Of a DNA stretch of 64,000 nucleotides, positions 45,147 to 57,141 are shown piece after piece. Position numbers and translations under genes: made by a program. The stretch's first letter is position 1, and each line of letters opens with the position of its first letter. The DNA comes from Alternaria dauci. Lineage: Eukaryota; Ascomycota; Dothideomycetes; Pleosporales; Pleosporaceae. The stretch is taken from contig NC_091273.1 of the NCBI RefSeq assembly GCF_042100115.1, positions 2,480,001 to 2,544,000 of the forward strand, in the 5' to 3' direction. The notes under the pieces are model-generated. The model was not told the DNA's origin, did not search any database, and saw nothing but the letters and a program-made list of their open reading frames with translations.

Positions 45147-45747
45147 TGAATTGAGGCTCCAGGAGGTTTCTTACCTCTTCCATTCCTCTTTTCTTCACCA
45201 AAGAATACTTACTGGAAGCTAAACATTTCTTGGAATATCTTTCATATGTAGGTATTACTGATGAAGAATACTACTCAGTTAAATTCACAAATTGGATCTC
45301 GAGTGCGAATGCGGTGTTATGCGGAGGTAAGGGACCACCGTTGGCGAGGTTACCGTGACAAGTCTCGCACACTGACGATTTGCAACTGCGCTGGCCTCTC
45401 ACGAGCTCTCTCTCTACCCTGAGCTCTGCAATAGCTGCTACGCTGGCATTGGATCTCGTATGACTGCTATATGACTAGTTTCAGCCCTCGCTCTGGCCAA
45501 ACGTAGCGTCAATGATGGTTCTCTCACACCATAAGAATAGGTACATTTACACATTATTATGATTGACTATAGAAACAACAAATTCTAACTGGAAGCCTCG
45601 TTTAGCTCAGCAAGCATCCTCTGCTCCAGTTTACCGCCCCACACAAAAGAAGAGCTTAACTCTCTCGCCTTTTCGACCCACTCATTTCTTTTAATGAATG
45701 CCCTTAGGCAGTTAGCAGATTGTCGAGGTGTATATAGCTTGCAATAA
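45147..45747. other. Intergenic, 0.6 kb
   Basis: 3' flank of the RING gene and of the doubtful minus-strand frame at 45748. A box-A-like TTTAGCTCAGC at about 45600 has no partner box B, so it is not a tRNA. Confidence 0.4.
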
Positions 45748-46071
45748 CTACCAATTTTCACCCTGTCTACTTGCTACATAGACCTCATGTGGTAACCCTA
45801 ATGTCTGTTCTTTCGATAAAGGCCCTTTTACGTTTAAGTCGTAAGTGAACCATCGCTTCAAGGGCTTATCAGAATCAAAGTCGCCAGGAATATGAGGATG
45901 GTCATATCCGTATGAGCTTGGTTCATCTTGAATGATTCTCCCGAACTGATGCTGACTGAAATCGTTGCCGAGGGTGTAAAAGCGCTTTTGATTGGGACCA
46001 GGAATATCGGTTACGCGGACGCGAAGTAATACACGACGTGCGTTGGCGGGTTTACTCTGACAGAGAACCAT
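45748..46071 (-). CDS. Possible hypothetical protein, 5' end unclear
   Basis: 107 residues from the only ATG in the frame (MVLCQSKPANARR). The reading looks protein-like, with balanced composition, few rare residues, and segments such as VRVTDIPGPNQKRFYTLG and RWFTYDLNVKG. The same frame stays open upstream to about 46229 and still reads like protein (SVTPRPESAAYKLNVKEQIFVAWD), but no ATG is found there. A splice-acceptor-like TCTAG lies at its edge. Either the true first exon is upstream and I cannot place it, or this is the 3' part of a decayed gene. I do not recognise a family. Confidence 0.4.
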   Translation of the reverse strand: MVLCQSKPANARRVLLRVRVTDIPGPNQKRFYTLGNDFSQHQFGRIIQDEPSSYGYDHPHIPGDFDSDKPLKRWFTYDLNVKGPLSKEQTLGLPHEVYVASRQGENW

Positions 46072-46229
46072 TCTTGAGCATACCTCTAGATTGCCCTCGT
46101 TTGCATCCCACGCAACGAAGATCTGCTCTTTGACGTTGAGCTTGTATGCAGCACTCTCTGGCCGCGGTGTAACAGAGATTTGAGGATTGGTTAGACTAAG
46201 CTGTGACGAGCCAGGTAGGAAGGGCGAAG

Positions 46230-46826
46230 GGATGATCTAGAGCATGCTACGCACTGCGCAACGAACGCGTTCAGGTCGCGGGTTGGTGTCAGATAGAAAT
46301 GCAGTTGGGCAAATGTTCTACAGCGGCAACGGTCGGTGTGTTCTTGTGTTTTGGTTGGCGCTGCGCCGCACTGCGGGGCCGCAGTCAAGGATGGAGTAAC
46401 ACTAGCTTAAAGAGAAAGTACGTGCGATAGGTATGTGGGTGATGAATGATGTATAAGTCCACCGAACTAACTAGGTAGGTAGGATGGGACGGGTCCTACA
46501 TATACCCCGGTATCGGCCATGCTTGGGGTCATGTGACAATACCTTACTTACTATCTAGTGTAGGGGTTTTTCATAGCCTAAGAGATAGACAGTAGAAGAA
46601 GTTGTCCCCGAATCAAGATTAATTTCTATCTGGTGCACCGCGCTCGGCCCCACCGCGCTGCCCGATATCAGGGCCCTTATCTTTCACCTTATCTCTCGGC
46701 ACATTTCCACAACCTTCTATGATCCTCAGTCCTTCAAACGATATAACCCCGGTGATTTTCCACACCCACTCAAACCACAACAACACGCTCAACACACACA
46801 CAGCTACTGCGCACTAAGAGTGTGTC
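46230..46826. other. Intergenic, 0.6 kb
   Basis: Possibly holds the missing 5' part of the minus-strand frame at 45748, and the promoter of the small gene at 46827. The 70 bases before 46827 are CA-rich with almost no G, like a transcribed leader. The repeated AGGTAGGTAGG near 46474 is a short microsatellite. Confidence 0.4.
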
Positions 46827-47078
46827 ATGGACCACCACTACCATCAACCAATCTGGCCACTAGTCGAAGGCGCCTTCGACTACACGATGAACCTGGCGGG
46901 CGAGCTTTGGACGATGATTTGGAGACCAGTCGAGCAAACATACATGCAGCCAGTCAGCAAGATGGTCATGCAACGCTCGGAGAATGCGGACAAACCAATG
47001 ACTGCTAGCTTGAAGGCCAAGTGGTCAGAAGAAACCATGAAAGCTCGCCTATCTGAGCAGCTCAAATGCGAAAGATGA
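46827..47078 (+). CDS. Possible small protein
   Basis: 83 residues starting MDHHYHQPIWPLVEGAFDY, with a Trp/Tyr-rich N-terminal half (ELWTMIWRPVEQTYMQP) and a charged C-terminal half (SLKAKWSEETMKARLSEQL). The CA-rich leader before the ATG and the amphipathic pattern support a real gene, but there is no family match and no intron to confirm it. Single exon, no signal peptide. Confidence 0.42.
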   Translation: MDHHYHQPIWPLVEGAFDYTMNLAGELWTMIWRPVEQTYMQPVSKMVMQRSENADKPMTASLKAKWSEETMKARLSEQLKCER

Positions 47079-48045
47079 GAATTGTTGGCAAGCGTTTCTG
47101 TGGAGGGAGCAGACCCTAGGTATTGTAATGGATGGCATCTACTATGATAGAATGCAAGCTGACAGGATTCTCAGACAAGCTCGGCGCCATGATCAGAGCT
47201 ATGCGAATGGCCAAGCCTAGTTGGCGGTAGCTTGGGTAAAGGTGAATGAGGACAAGTAATGAGCGACTCATAGCTGACATGCTGACCAGTGTGGAAGGTA
47301 CCAAACTCGACATCCTATGCGAATGCAAGTTAGGTGGTGTATACGACCAGATGGAGCGCCTTTACAACAATAGGTGCATGCGACACCACCTAATCCCGGT
47401 TTCATGATTAAGCGCCAGTCATTGGTTGTACGTGAAGGTACCTCGCAAAATACCGGCATTGCACGACATGGACGATGCTCTCTGGGGTTCTGGCATCCCC
47501 CCGAGAGAAGATACTGGATGTATTAATAGTGTCCGCGACACCGCGAATTACGAAGCATAATTTGGAAATGTCGCAGCGGCGGTATCTGCACCGGAAAACG
47601 AACCTTGTATTACTTGTAGTCCCCGATAGTACAGCCTTACAATGCGAGTCCCTATCAAGTTCCATTTCATTCCACACTTGGCTTCTTCTGAGGAGAATAT
47701 TTCACTTTGTATGGTTGCTTTTGATAAACGGACCTATTACTATAAGCACGCAAGCGTCGAACGCATGTGCTCCGACGTTCCGAGTGCGTGTGGCTACCTG
47801 CTCGATACTGGGTTGATGCGAAGTGCGTTCTCACGTCGGAATTGGAGGAAGTGCAGGGAGCGAATAATTTTAGGGTATTGTAATTCGCCTGTTGGGAGAG
47901 ACACGAAAGAAAGTGCTAGGGCGAGGTTGTAGGATGGCTTGTGGAAGGTTTGCGCAAAAGTGGTGAGGTTTGCTGGAAAACAACGTAGCGAGACGGATGA
48001 CGAAATCGCCGCGGCGCTGACGTAATCTGCGCGTCTTGACAGCCC
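47079..48045. other. Intergenic, about 1 kb
   Basis: Only short scattered frames on both strands. None has a convincing start, composition or splice partners. Confidence 0.4.
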
Positions 48046-48450
48046 ATGCAACCCGTCACCTTGCCCATCACCACTACCAGCAAGCATCGCTCGTTCATCC
48101 TGCCAGATGTGAGTAAAGACGACCAAAACGCATTGTATCTGAGACGCTAACCGCTGGTCGTCTGGTAGGCTGCTCGTGGTGTTGGAATGATCGTGACACC
48201 TGTATTGATGGCGCGTGGTAATCTCTGCGCCAAGCCGGCCCAGTGCAGCAGCTATTCTGCAAAATGCCCATGACTATTGTTCCACAACGCAGGTGCACAG
48301 GAGGCGAAGCTGAGCCGGGGCCATGTTACCTTTACAGAACGCGTAAACGGGGAAGACGGGTTCCTCGGTGTCATTCAAAAGATCGATGGTAAGCTTACTT
48401 GTCGAATCTTTGGTATGAGCACAGGCATGATACTCGCAGGCCCGTATTAA
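48046..48450 (+). CDS. Putative 72-residue protein from four short exons
   Basis: Read here from splice signals. Exons: 48046-48108, 48169-48217, 48293-48388 and 48440-48450. The three introns are 60 bases (GTGAGT...GCTAAC...GTAG), 75 bases (GTAATC...GCAG) and 51 bases (GTAAGC...GCAG). All phases agree and the joined frame runs without a stop from MQPVTLPITTTSKHR through a RSFILPDAARG and VGMIVTPVLMARG middle to a QKIDGPY end. Composition is balanced, with one short hydrophobic stretch. I recognise no family. The chance that these joins are accidental is not negligible because the exons are short. The last exon contributes only three residues and a split Gly codon. Confidence 0.5.
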
Positions 48451-49409
48451 GAAGGGCGCTTCTTGGGTGCGCAGATGGCACTGATGCAAACTAAATATGG
48501 AGTTACCAAGTCTGTCGTTGTCTCACATGCAGCCCGTACGAGACACTCACTAGACGGTGTTTTGTTTGAGATGAAATGCAGCGAATACATTTCAAAGTCT
48601 ACTGACTTTGGTGACTCCAACGTGGCAACCACATATCCTGCCGACATTGCGCCCATGTACATGGCCGGAACCAGCGACGTGTCGGTTTCTCTACATGATC
48701 TAGACCGCATCCAGTCGATTGCGATGCACATACCCTAGGCTCGGGATTCTGGTGCCCGGGCTACATATTCCGACATGGAGTATTGCGACAAGGCAGGCTG
48801 CGTTTCGGCAAACCATCGGATATTCAAAGGTGGTGCGGCAAAGACGGTGCCTGAGTCTCTCTGGAAAGTATCGTCGGGAATGCTGGAGTCTTACGATAAG
48901 AGAAAGTTCGCGCGGTGTACTTGGGGCAATGTCAAAGCAGATTGATGTGAACCCGCTCTTGGATGAACCGGACTGATAGGGAGGAAGCATTGAAGTATCT
49001 CTGATACCAGCAACTCGGACAGCGTGAAACTCACTTCCTGGCTAGTTCTCCATGTTGGGAAGACCCCCTGGACGAGCCTGGTGGCGTACATGCTCGTCTG
49101 CAGATGGACCTTTGATTTGTGTGTCACTCACGCACGTGCCATCTGCGACTTCCTTCCTGGACGCGCTCCTCTTGCTTTCACTCCGTAAAACCATCCATCA
49201 GATTTACTCACCATTCGAATCTGCTCACATCGTTCTCTTACTTCGTGAAGAGAGCACAGGACGCAACTTTAAAGTCGATAAGCAACAAGCGTGTCTCGAC
49301 AACTTTGACAGTGAGTAACCTAAATGCAGGCGTGCTCTATTACGCTTGCCACCGCGACTGCTCTGAAGCTTTCCGAAACATCTAGCTGATACTTAACAAG
49401 GCGTCTGCG
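48451..49409. other. Intergenic, about 1 kb
   Basis: A plus-strand frame at 48463-48738 and overlapping minus-strand frames are open, but neither reads clearly as protein and no splice partners could be joined. I see no supported gene. The right end is the upstream region of the broken F-box-like gene. Confidence 0.4.
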
Positions 49410-50826
49410 ATGGCCTCGGTACAGCAGACAGCGCAACGCGTTTGGACGCTCCCATTGGCGATGTCGAACACCACCAAACCACTCGCTGTCGCTCTTGCTA
49501 CATATCCGATCCAGGAGGTAGGCATGCAGGTGTTCTCCTTGTACTTCATTCAGGATACTAATATCAATCTGCAGGCACTGGTCTCGTTCTTGACACCTGA
49601 CGATCTCCTTGCCCTTACCCAGGTTTCACAGACTTTCCATAACCACATTCGCATGGACGACGCCAATGCAAAGGCCAATCTTGTCTCCAAAACTCTGTGT
49701 CCGGGAGTTGGGTTTTCCCTCCGGGCAATGAAGCATTGCTCCTGTACAGCAAAGACGTTTGATGCCATAAAAGGCTGCGCTGGATTTGGCTTCACGACGG
49801 AGTCCCGCCCGTGTGTGAAGTGCGGAGTCAATACCTGCGACGAATGCCGGATACATGTTTTCTACAATTCTCTCACAGAGGACTCTGGATTTGACCAGTG
49901 TCGCTGGTGGGCAGGCTTCTGATTTCTCCATCCCAAAGCCATCGCCGCGTACCCGCCCAAGAATTCAAAGGACAGCGCCTGGCGTCTGCCTCACAAGGAC
50001 ATGAAGCCTCTTCACGACCAGGGTCGTTTACACGTTCCCCTGAATTTCATTTCCATCGGCGATCCTGAGCCGTTTGAGCGGATTCTCGACCTTGACTTGG
50101 GCACACACCAAAACATTAAGCCTGTTGGCCGCAGACATTACCCATACGCGGGGTGTCGTATCGTTTCATTGCTTAACGTCACTGTCAACAAGCGCAAGGA
50201 TCTCACTTGTTCTTCGTGTTACCGGGAACGTCAGAAGAAAGGTCTAGTGCGATGTTCTTGTACCCTGCGCAAGCGCTTCCTAGACCGGTGGCTGTGCACA
50301 TCCTGTTATGCCAAAGAGGACTTTGCGGATCAACAGCTACGCTCCTATATCGCAGTAGCAGACGAGACAGGGCATTGTCACACTCATGTCTGTGGTTGCG
50401 GAGCAAAGTTTGCACCGGAAGCTAGACCAAAAATCGTGTGTAACTGGTGCAAGGGAGTAGTTGGAGAACCTCAGCACGATGTCGCGAGTGGGAATAGCGA
50501 GGGCATCAACTATGACGAAGAGGAGGAAAACGAAAAAGGAGAAGACTACCCTGAAGAGGACCATACGGCTGCTGACTTTGCGCATTTACCTCAGAACCAT
50601 GTTGCCTTCGCCCAGAACCACGATCAATCTCTGTCGGTATATGTGAACGGAGAGTGCATCCGCGGCGAACGTCTTGGTCGATCCGTCATTCTCCTCTGGA
50701 TAATAATGCAACGCAAGCATGTTGATTGCAATCGCTGTGAATGCAACAATTCTAGCGTTGACCATACACACGGGGGGGTATGAGGAATTCGACGATAGTG
50801 AATACGAAGACCCAAATGACCTGTAG
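49410..50826 (+). pseudogene. F-box-like cysteine-rich protein gene, apparently broken
   Basis: The frame from 49410 is open for 170 codons, meets TGA at 49920-49922, and then continues in the same frame for 286 further codons. Both parts read as one protein. An F-box-like helix pair (LQALVSFLTPDDLLALTQVSQTFHNHI) is near residue 52. Then come Cys pairs (CVKCGVNTCDEC), a WWAG motif right at the stop, and a long C-terminal region with more Cys pairs (CSSCYRER, CTSCYAKE, CGCGAKF, CNWCKG) and an acidic patch. At 50772-50778 a run of seven G leads to a TGA. One base fewer would let the frame continue through an acidic EEFDDSEYEDPNDL tail to TAG at 50824-50826. Either two inactivating changes, sequence errors, or an unusual intron explains this. 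Confidence 0.6.
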
Positions 50827-51693
50827 GAAGTTGAGTTGGTAGCTGGCTTCGAAGATTAGTGGGGACCAGACTGAGGCCAACAACAGGCTTTTACAGAATC
50901 AGATCACCGTGTACTAATTACCGCTTGACTGAGAGTGAGTGAGTGAGTGAGTACCTCCCCGCAGCTGGCACAACCGCTTACCCGAAAGTGGGTCGTGGAA
51001 GCTTGGCACTGACACATTGATGTCGCTCGGACCGTGCCTGATCGCTTCGTCGCCGCATCCCCATCATCAGCTGTAATTCCCAACGGCCATGGATCGTCCA
51101 ATCGCGGCTTTTCCATACCGACTTTCGTTCGCCAAGATGTGTTCGAGCAGACTACACGCATCGCCAGACGTGCTGGTGAGGCGATTGCTACCTGAATATC
51201 CATCCTGACCGGGCCGCGATTGTACGGCTTCGACACTTCGAACCCGTCAAATGCGACATGGAGATTGATGGCCGTTCGCAGGCACTAAAACACACTCTCT
51301 CGCAATCAGAGTGTTGCGTGAAGTTCCAAGACGGGGAAGGACGGCGGTGAGTCGCAGTACCTTATCTGTGCGACCATGCCAAGACCTATCGCCCGACAAT
51401 TTCGGGGCATCGGTGAAATGCTCCAAGCACAGCGCATGACAATGCGTCACATTCAATGGAGAACACGTCCCAATTATTGCAGAAACGCTCGGTCTGTCTA
51501 TTATTTACTTGGTAGTTTTCTTTCTTTTGCGCACATTGCTTCCACTGTCGTTCATTACATCCGCGACCTACGCCTGCCGACATACCAGATTTGATCGGAC
51601 GCAACTACCACTCCCCTTGTTCTTGTCCCATCACTTGAGAACGGTGTACGTGCCCTAAAACCTAGTTCGACCCTGGATATCGACGCCAGGATA
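50827..51693. other. Intergenic with GAGT microsatellite
   Basis: 867 bases. A tetranucleotide run (GAGT, five to six units) lies at about 50931-50953. The right end is the promoter of the sulfate permease gene. No gene is supported. Confidence 0.5.
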
Positions 51694-54246
51694 ATGAAAT
51701 TATTACCCACCTTTTCGGAAGACCGTAGCGATCAGACGGCCTCGCTCAAGAACGTAGCCCGAGACACAATTGGGGAGACCTACATCGAGGAGGACCCGTC
51801 GGTAGCAGAATGGATGCGCGAATGCATACCAACTTCACATGGCGCCGCAGAATACGTACGCGAGTTATTTCCGAGCGCACGGTGGGTGAGACGCTATAAC
51901 CTACACTGGCTGGCTGGAGATGCTATCGCAGGTACGCAAAGCAATCTCTACCGCGTTTCATTACATACCGCTAAACCAAGCAAGGCGTCACTGTCGGTCT
52001 TGTTGTGGTTCCGCAAGCCATGGCGTATGCGTCGCTCGCGCGCCTGTCACCTGCTTTCGGCCTATACACAACCTTCGTAGGAGCGTGTCTATACTGGATC
52101 TTCGGAACATCCAGAGACATTGTCATAGGTGTAAGTCAATCCTCTAAATAAGCTACACTCGGCTAATCATGATCAGACCACAGCCGTCGGGTCACTACTG
52201 ATCGGAAGCGCAGTCAGCAAAGTCGAAGCCGAACACCCGGGCGTGTACCAGCCCCAGGAAATAGCGCATGCGATAAGCTTCCTCGCTGGTAGCATCATCC
52301 TAGGCTTCGGTATCCTTCGTCTCGGCTTCATCATTGAGTTTATTCCGTATATCCCTATATCCGCCTTCGTTACATCCGCCAGCATCACGATCGTTTCGAC
52401 ACAGCTACCGACCTTGATGGGTGTAACAGGGATCAACACACGGGAGTCCCCGTACAAGGTGTACGTCAACTTCTTAAAGGGCCTACCCCGGGCAAGACTG
52501 GATGCGGCTATTGGAATCACATCCATTGTGCTTCTATACCTGGTCAAGAACCTGTGTGCTAAGATGGAGGTCCGCCAACCACGAAAGAAGAAGATGTGGT
52601 CCTTGATCTCCTCACTGCGCCTCACTTTTACTATACTGCTCTATACCCTCATCAGCTGGCTCGTGCATCGAACGACCCCTGCAGGCCAAGAGAAGTTTCG
52701 AATAGTCGGCCACATTGAGAAGGGATTCAGTCACGCGGGCGTACCCTCGATGAATGGAGAACTCTTTGGCTTGGTAGCACCAGAGCTCCCGGCAATCATT
52801 ATCATCCTCATCGTGGAACACATCGCCATCGCCAAGAGTTTTGGGCGTAAGCATAATTACACCGTCATTCCTTCACAGGAGATGATCGCACAAGGTGCCG
52901 CCAACATACTCAGCCCTTTTGTCGGTGGTTATGTGTGCACAGGTTCTTTTGGTGCTTCTGCTGTTCTTTCCAAGGCAGCAGTACGTACCCCTCTATCCGG
53001 CGTCTTCAGCGCATTGGTTCTAGTGCTGGCTCTCTATGCGCTCACCACTGTCTTCTACTACATACCAAATGCAGCGCTTGCTGGTCTGATCATACACTCC
53101 ACCGTCGACTTGATCAAGGGACCCAAGGACCTGCACAAGTACTACCAACTGTCACCGTTCGAGCTCTTCGTCTGGGTTTGTGGCGTTGTCATTGCGTTCT
53201 TCACCGATCTTGAGACTGCAATCTACATCACTGTGGGACTGTCTTTCGCAATGCTTCTTTTCCGAATGGCGAAGAGCCCAGGCAAGTTTCGGGGTACTGT
53301 TGAGGTGACGCGCATAGTCTGCGACGATCGCCACTGCAATGAATCCATGTCGACAGCAAGCACCTCGCTACCTCCACAAACATATGGGGAATACACGCAT
53401 GGCGGCAGTACTGCAGAGGGCTTTCGACACGTATATGTGCCTGATGAGGCCACAGATAACCATAATCCGGACGTCAAGGTGGAGCCGGCGTATCCTGGCG
53501 TCTTCATCTACCGTTTCAGCGAGAACTTCAACTATATCAACCAGGCCTATCACGTCGACTACCTTACCTCTTATATTACTAAGCACACGCGCCGGACCCA
53601 AGCCGATGACGGTATCCGCGATTGCGATCGTTTGTGGTGCGATGCACCGCCTACCCAGAAGCTTATTGAAGATTCTTCATCTCTTCCAGTTCTGAGGGCC
53701 GTCGTTCTTGACTTTTCCACTGTCAACATTCTCGACATCACAAGCATTGACGGATTGAAAAGCTTACGCGATACGCTTGATCGGCATGCGGCGCCTGGGC
53801 TAGTAGAGTGGCACTTTGCTGGTGTACATAACCGGTGGACACGCAAGGCGCTCAGCTTTGCAGGATTTGGTTGCCCTGCGGCAATCACTGCCGATGGTAT
53901 GGGAACGTGGTGTCCAGCCTATACCGTCGCGACCAGTCTCCCCAGTGCAAATGGTGATGAGCGTAAAGAAATGGAGGCTTCACGGCGGCATTTGCACAAC
54001 AGCGACGAAGAGCAAGGCAAGAAATCGACGGGCACGCATGCCCTCGAGGTACAGTCCACCTCTACGAGCGAGAAGAGGAGATTCTACCCAATTTACGGAG
54101 TCGATAGACCGTTCTTCCACCTCGATCTTCACGACGCTGTTGATGCTGCGGTTCGTGATGCGAAGAGGGCTGATGAACTTGAGGCGCGCACGAGCTGTGC
54201 ATTGAGTACTTGGTCACAGTCACATGAGCAGCGAGTGGAGGCGTAG
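51694..54246 (+). CDS. SulP-family sulfate permease
   Basis: Proton-coupled sulfate or related anion transporter of the SLC26/SulP family (yeast Sul1/Sul2, Aspergillus SutB type), at the plasma membrane. Three exons: 51694-51931, 51985-52130 and 52177-54246. The introns of 53 and 46 bases are in phase, giving 817 residues. The hydrophilic N-terminus is followed by the SulP signature region GVTVGLVVVPQAMAYASLA, restored by the first splice, and LYTTFVGACLYWIFGTSRD. About a dozen hydrophobic helices run to about residue 500, including the GAANILSPFVGGYVCTGSFGASAV segment. The STAS domain lies at about 563-730 (VFIYRFSENFNYINQAY..., AVVLDFSTVNILDITSIDGL). The last 90 residues are charged. The family call is firm; substrate preference is inferred. 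Confidence 0.95.
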
Positions 54247-54876
54247 AAGTTTTTTTCCTCATCTTGGTTTCATATGTCTATGATGTTGTTGGCATGCATG
54301 GTGTTTGGCGCTTTGGCGTTTGCATTTGGCACTGCATTAGTATTCGTATCATCGGCATTTTTAGAATGAATAGAGCCCTAGAGGTACAATATGTTTTTAA
54401 TATGAAAATAATATCTCTTCGCATTGCTATACACTATTTGTCTACAAAGGGTTGCGCAAGTCCATAACGATCACCATCTTGTGTAAGGTAGTTATTCATC
54501 GTCATACGATCGTGAGAGCTGTAGAGGTTGGTGGACAAGTGCTGAGATCTTCAATGGAACAATTGCAGTCGAGCGGAATGGTGCTCGGGAAGCTACGTTG
54601 GTGACGAAATATTGCGATACAGAATTGGGAAAACTCGTTGACTTTCAAACCCCATCTTGTGGGTGCGGTGTTGACCTCGAGCAAGACTAAGATAGTGTGC
54701 AGCCTGGAGGCGTGTAGTGTAAACAAGGAAGAACACTGCATGCAGGAGCGTTCTTTCGTTTGAGCATCGTATGGATAGTGAAAGTCCTGTTTGTAGTAAG
54801 CCGGACATAGGGTCCAAACACACTTCCCCATCACTTGATTTGGACTTGCCTCCTCACATCAACACGGCAACAAGTA
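54247..54876. other. Intergenic, 0.6 kb
   Basis: 3' flank of the permease gene and promoter of the AT-hook gene. AT-rich on the left. No gene is seen. Confidence 0.4.
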
Positions 54877-56335
54877 ATGGCATCCATCCAAGACAATATT
54901 GGTATTATCATCAAGCCATCTCAAGAGGACGGAGAAGCGATCGCATCACCGGAACCGATGGACTACGACGACTCAGATGAAATTGCAGAAGATGATCGCG
55001 GCTCTGATTCCGACTACGGAAGGCCCCACAAGAGCAAAGGCAAGCGCATGCGTGGTAGGCCGAAGACAAAGTCCACGGAAGAAGCGAGAGTTGCTGCTGC
55101 ATTGGAGGCAAGGCGCAGAAGGAAGCGCCTGAATCACAGCACACCCGATAGCACTGAGAAGAACCCAAGGCGTCATCTCTTTGGGCTACCTGCTGAGTGG
55201 CGAGAGCCCAGCGAGACGGCGTCACCGACTCCCTCGAAACCTGCCAATGCCAAAAACGATAAAAAGAAGGCCAACAGAGCAACGTCTCCATACTCGCCCA
55301 CTGCCGGAAGGATGACCCGCAGAAAGCTCGATGTGGTATGCGCGCCGACCACCACCTATTGTCCCAAAGCAACTGACCAACAAACAGCACAACGAGAGCA
55401 AACTCAGCGAGCAGTCCGCCAGAACATCACCTTCTTTGCACGAAGGCGTGAGTCCAGCCTCCCGAAACAGTCTCATTGTCAAACTCAAGACCCGGACGCC
55501 ATCCGCGACCATGGAAATGGAAAGGCACGGGAAGCACAAATCGCCGAGAGGCCATGCGACGACCCAGAATGAGACTGGGAGCAAAGTAGAAGCGTCTGGT
55601 CAGGAAGGCCACTACGTGAGAACCCATGAGCAGAAAAGGGCAACAAGGAGTACGACTCGCATGACAAGACAATGGCAAGGCGATGAAGCAGCGACGGAAA
55701 CGCACAATGACGACCCAGAATCTCCACAACCAAAGAAGATCTCCGTAGCGAGCTCCCGAAGAAGAGTCACGACCTCGCCAGTCGAGCTCCCAGAAACTCC
55801 TCCAGATGCACTTACCTCAGCATATGATAATGACGGCAACGACGACAACGACGACGACATATCTCCCAACCCACCCAAGACTCCCATCAACCCCCCACCC
55901 TCATCCCCAAATACCAACATACCATCCTCAAACCCATCACCTTCACCCCGAATTACCTCCTCCACCCCAACCTTCGCCCTCTACCCCCCCATGTCCCCCC
56001 GCTCCCTCTCCCCCTTCACCCGCGGCGCCCAAATCGCGCTCGAAAACCTACTCGCAGACCACCATTCCAATCCGCTCGCCAGTCTGATCGACCTCGTCGA
56101 CGCACTGGACGATACGAGGCCGATTGTGAATGACTGGGAGCACGTGACTGTGATGAAGGGCGGGAGGTGGATTTATCAGGTTATGCGCGATGTTTGGGAA
56201 GAGGCGGAGGGGAATGGGGTGGGGGATGAGGATGTTGATGAGGATGGTGATGTTGATTTTGAGGATGTGCTGGGCAAGGTTGGGGAATGGGTTGGTAGGG
56301 AGATGGAGAGGTTGAGTGGTAGTGGTGGTGGATAG
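54877..56335 (+). CDS. AT-hook nuclear protein, function unknown
   Basis: 468 residues from two exons, 54877-55335 and 55388-56335. The 52-base intron (GTATGC...CTGAC...ACAG) is phase 0 and turns a truncated frame into one continuous protein. The N-terminus has an acidic patch, then GKRMRGRPKTKS, an AT-hook with the RGRP core at 59-62 and flanking basic residues. The middle is Ser/Thr/Pro/Lys-rich and disordered, with several SPxR/TPxK sites that could be phosphorylated. A compact segment near 375-430 (TRGAQIALENLLADHH, WEHVTVMKGGRWIYQVMRDVWEE) looks folded and is the best candidate for a conserved domain. An acidic Asp/Glu/Gly-rich end follows. Confidence 0.82.
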
Positions 56336-57141
56336 GTATTGGATTGGCGATTTATGATTAGTATGCGCGAGGTGTGGGATAGTGGAGCGCACCGTACTAA
56401 ATAAAAGGATGCAGGATTGATCAAGGTAGTCTTGTACTGTGCATGAAGATTGTTCAGACCAGGCGAAATCCAGCTTTGCATATTGCGTGATTGCTTTCGA
56501 GGCTTTTTCATCCATTTATCATCTATAGAGCTAATCGCAAACATCCAGGCGTGGACCTCATATCTACCACCCCAATTTGCTCTTTTTCTGAGCTTCATGT
56601 GTAAACCCTCGGCTATCCGTGCTCGAGCCCGCGAAATCGGCACTGGACGTGTTCAAAGTCTAATGTGTTCTTATCTAATTCTGTGTGTTCGTCCTGTATT
56701 ACTATTCTCATGTCGCTTTCTGTCATGGACCGACCCAGACGCAGAGCATGTCTCGGGCAAAATGTGATGGATACATGGGCTATCCCGGGTGTCAAGGATC
56801 CCCGGAGCGAACCTGTGAATCTGGACCCGCGTGGACCCTTCTTCCAAAATCTGTGACAATGCCCGATTCGGCAGCCTCCAGGCGAACCTGCAGGACGTGA
56901 TCGGCATGATCGGCATGCCAAGAAGCCTCTAGGTGCAAAAGCTAAGCTGGAAAACGATGTTTCCAGCGAAGCGAAGGACGTGTTAGATCTTCGTAGATCG
57001 ATATACCCGCCACCCGTTCGGGTCATCATCGGCTCCGCATCGCCTCGCGTTCGTATCCGTACATCATAGCAGGTGGAATAACATGGATCGTGTGTGATTA
57101 TCTGGAGCTTTGTTCGGTGAGCGCACGTTGCTTGCACTTGC
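56336..57141. other. Convergent 3' intergenic region, 0.8 kb
   Basis: Between the AT-hook gene and the minus-strand Zn2Cys6 gene. Short frames on both strands, none convincing. Confidence 0.45.

Noticed and set aside
45595..45660. tRNA box-A-like sequence TTTAGCTCAGC
   Set aside because: No box B (GGTTCGA-type) follows at a workable distance and no cloverleaf forms.
48463..48738. 91-codon plus-strand frame as a gene
   Set aside because: Both strands are open with similar quality, and no exon joins, leader or family support it.
49857..49914. A hidden intron removing the TGA of the F-box-like gene
   Set aside because: The tested GT...AG pairs either shift the downstream frame or remove the WWAG segment with poor donors, so a real in-frame stop is simpler.
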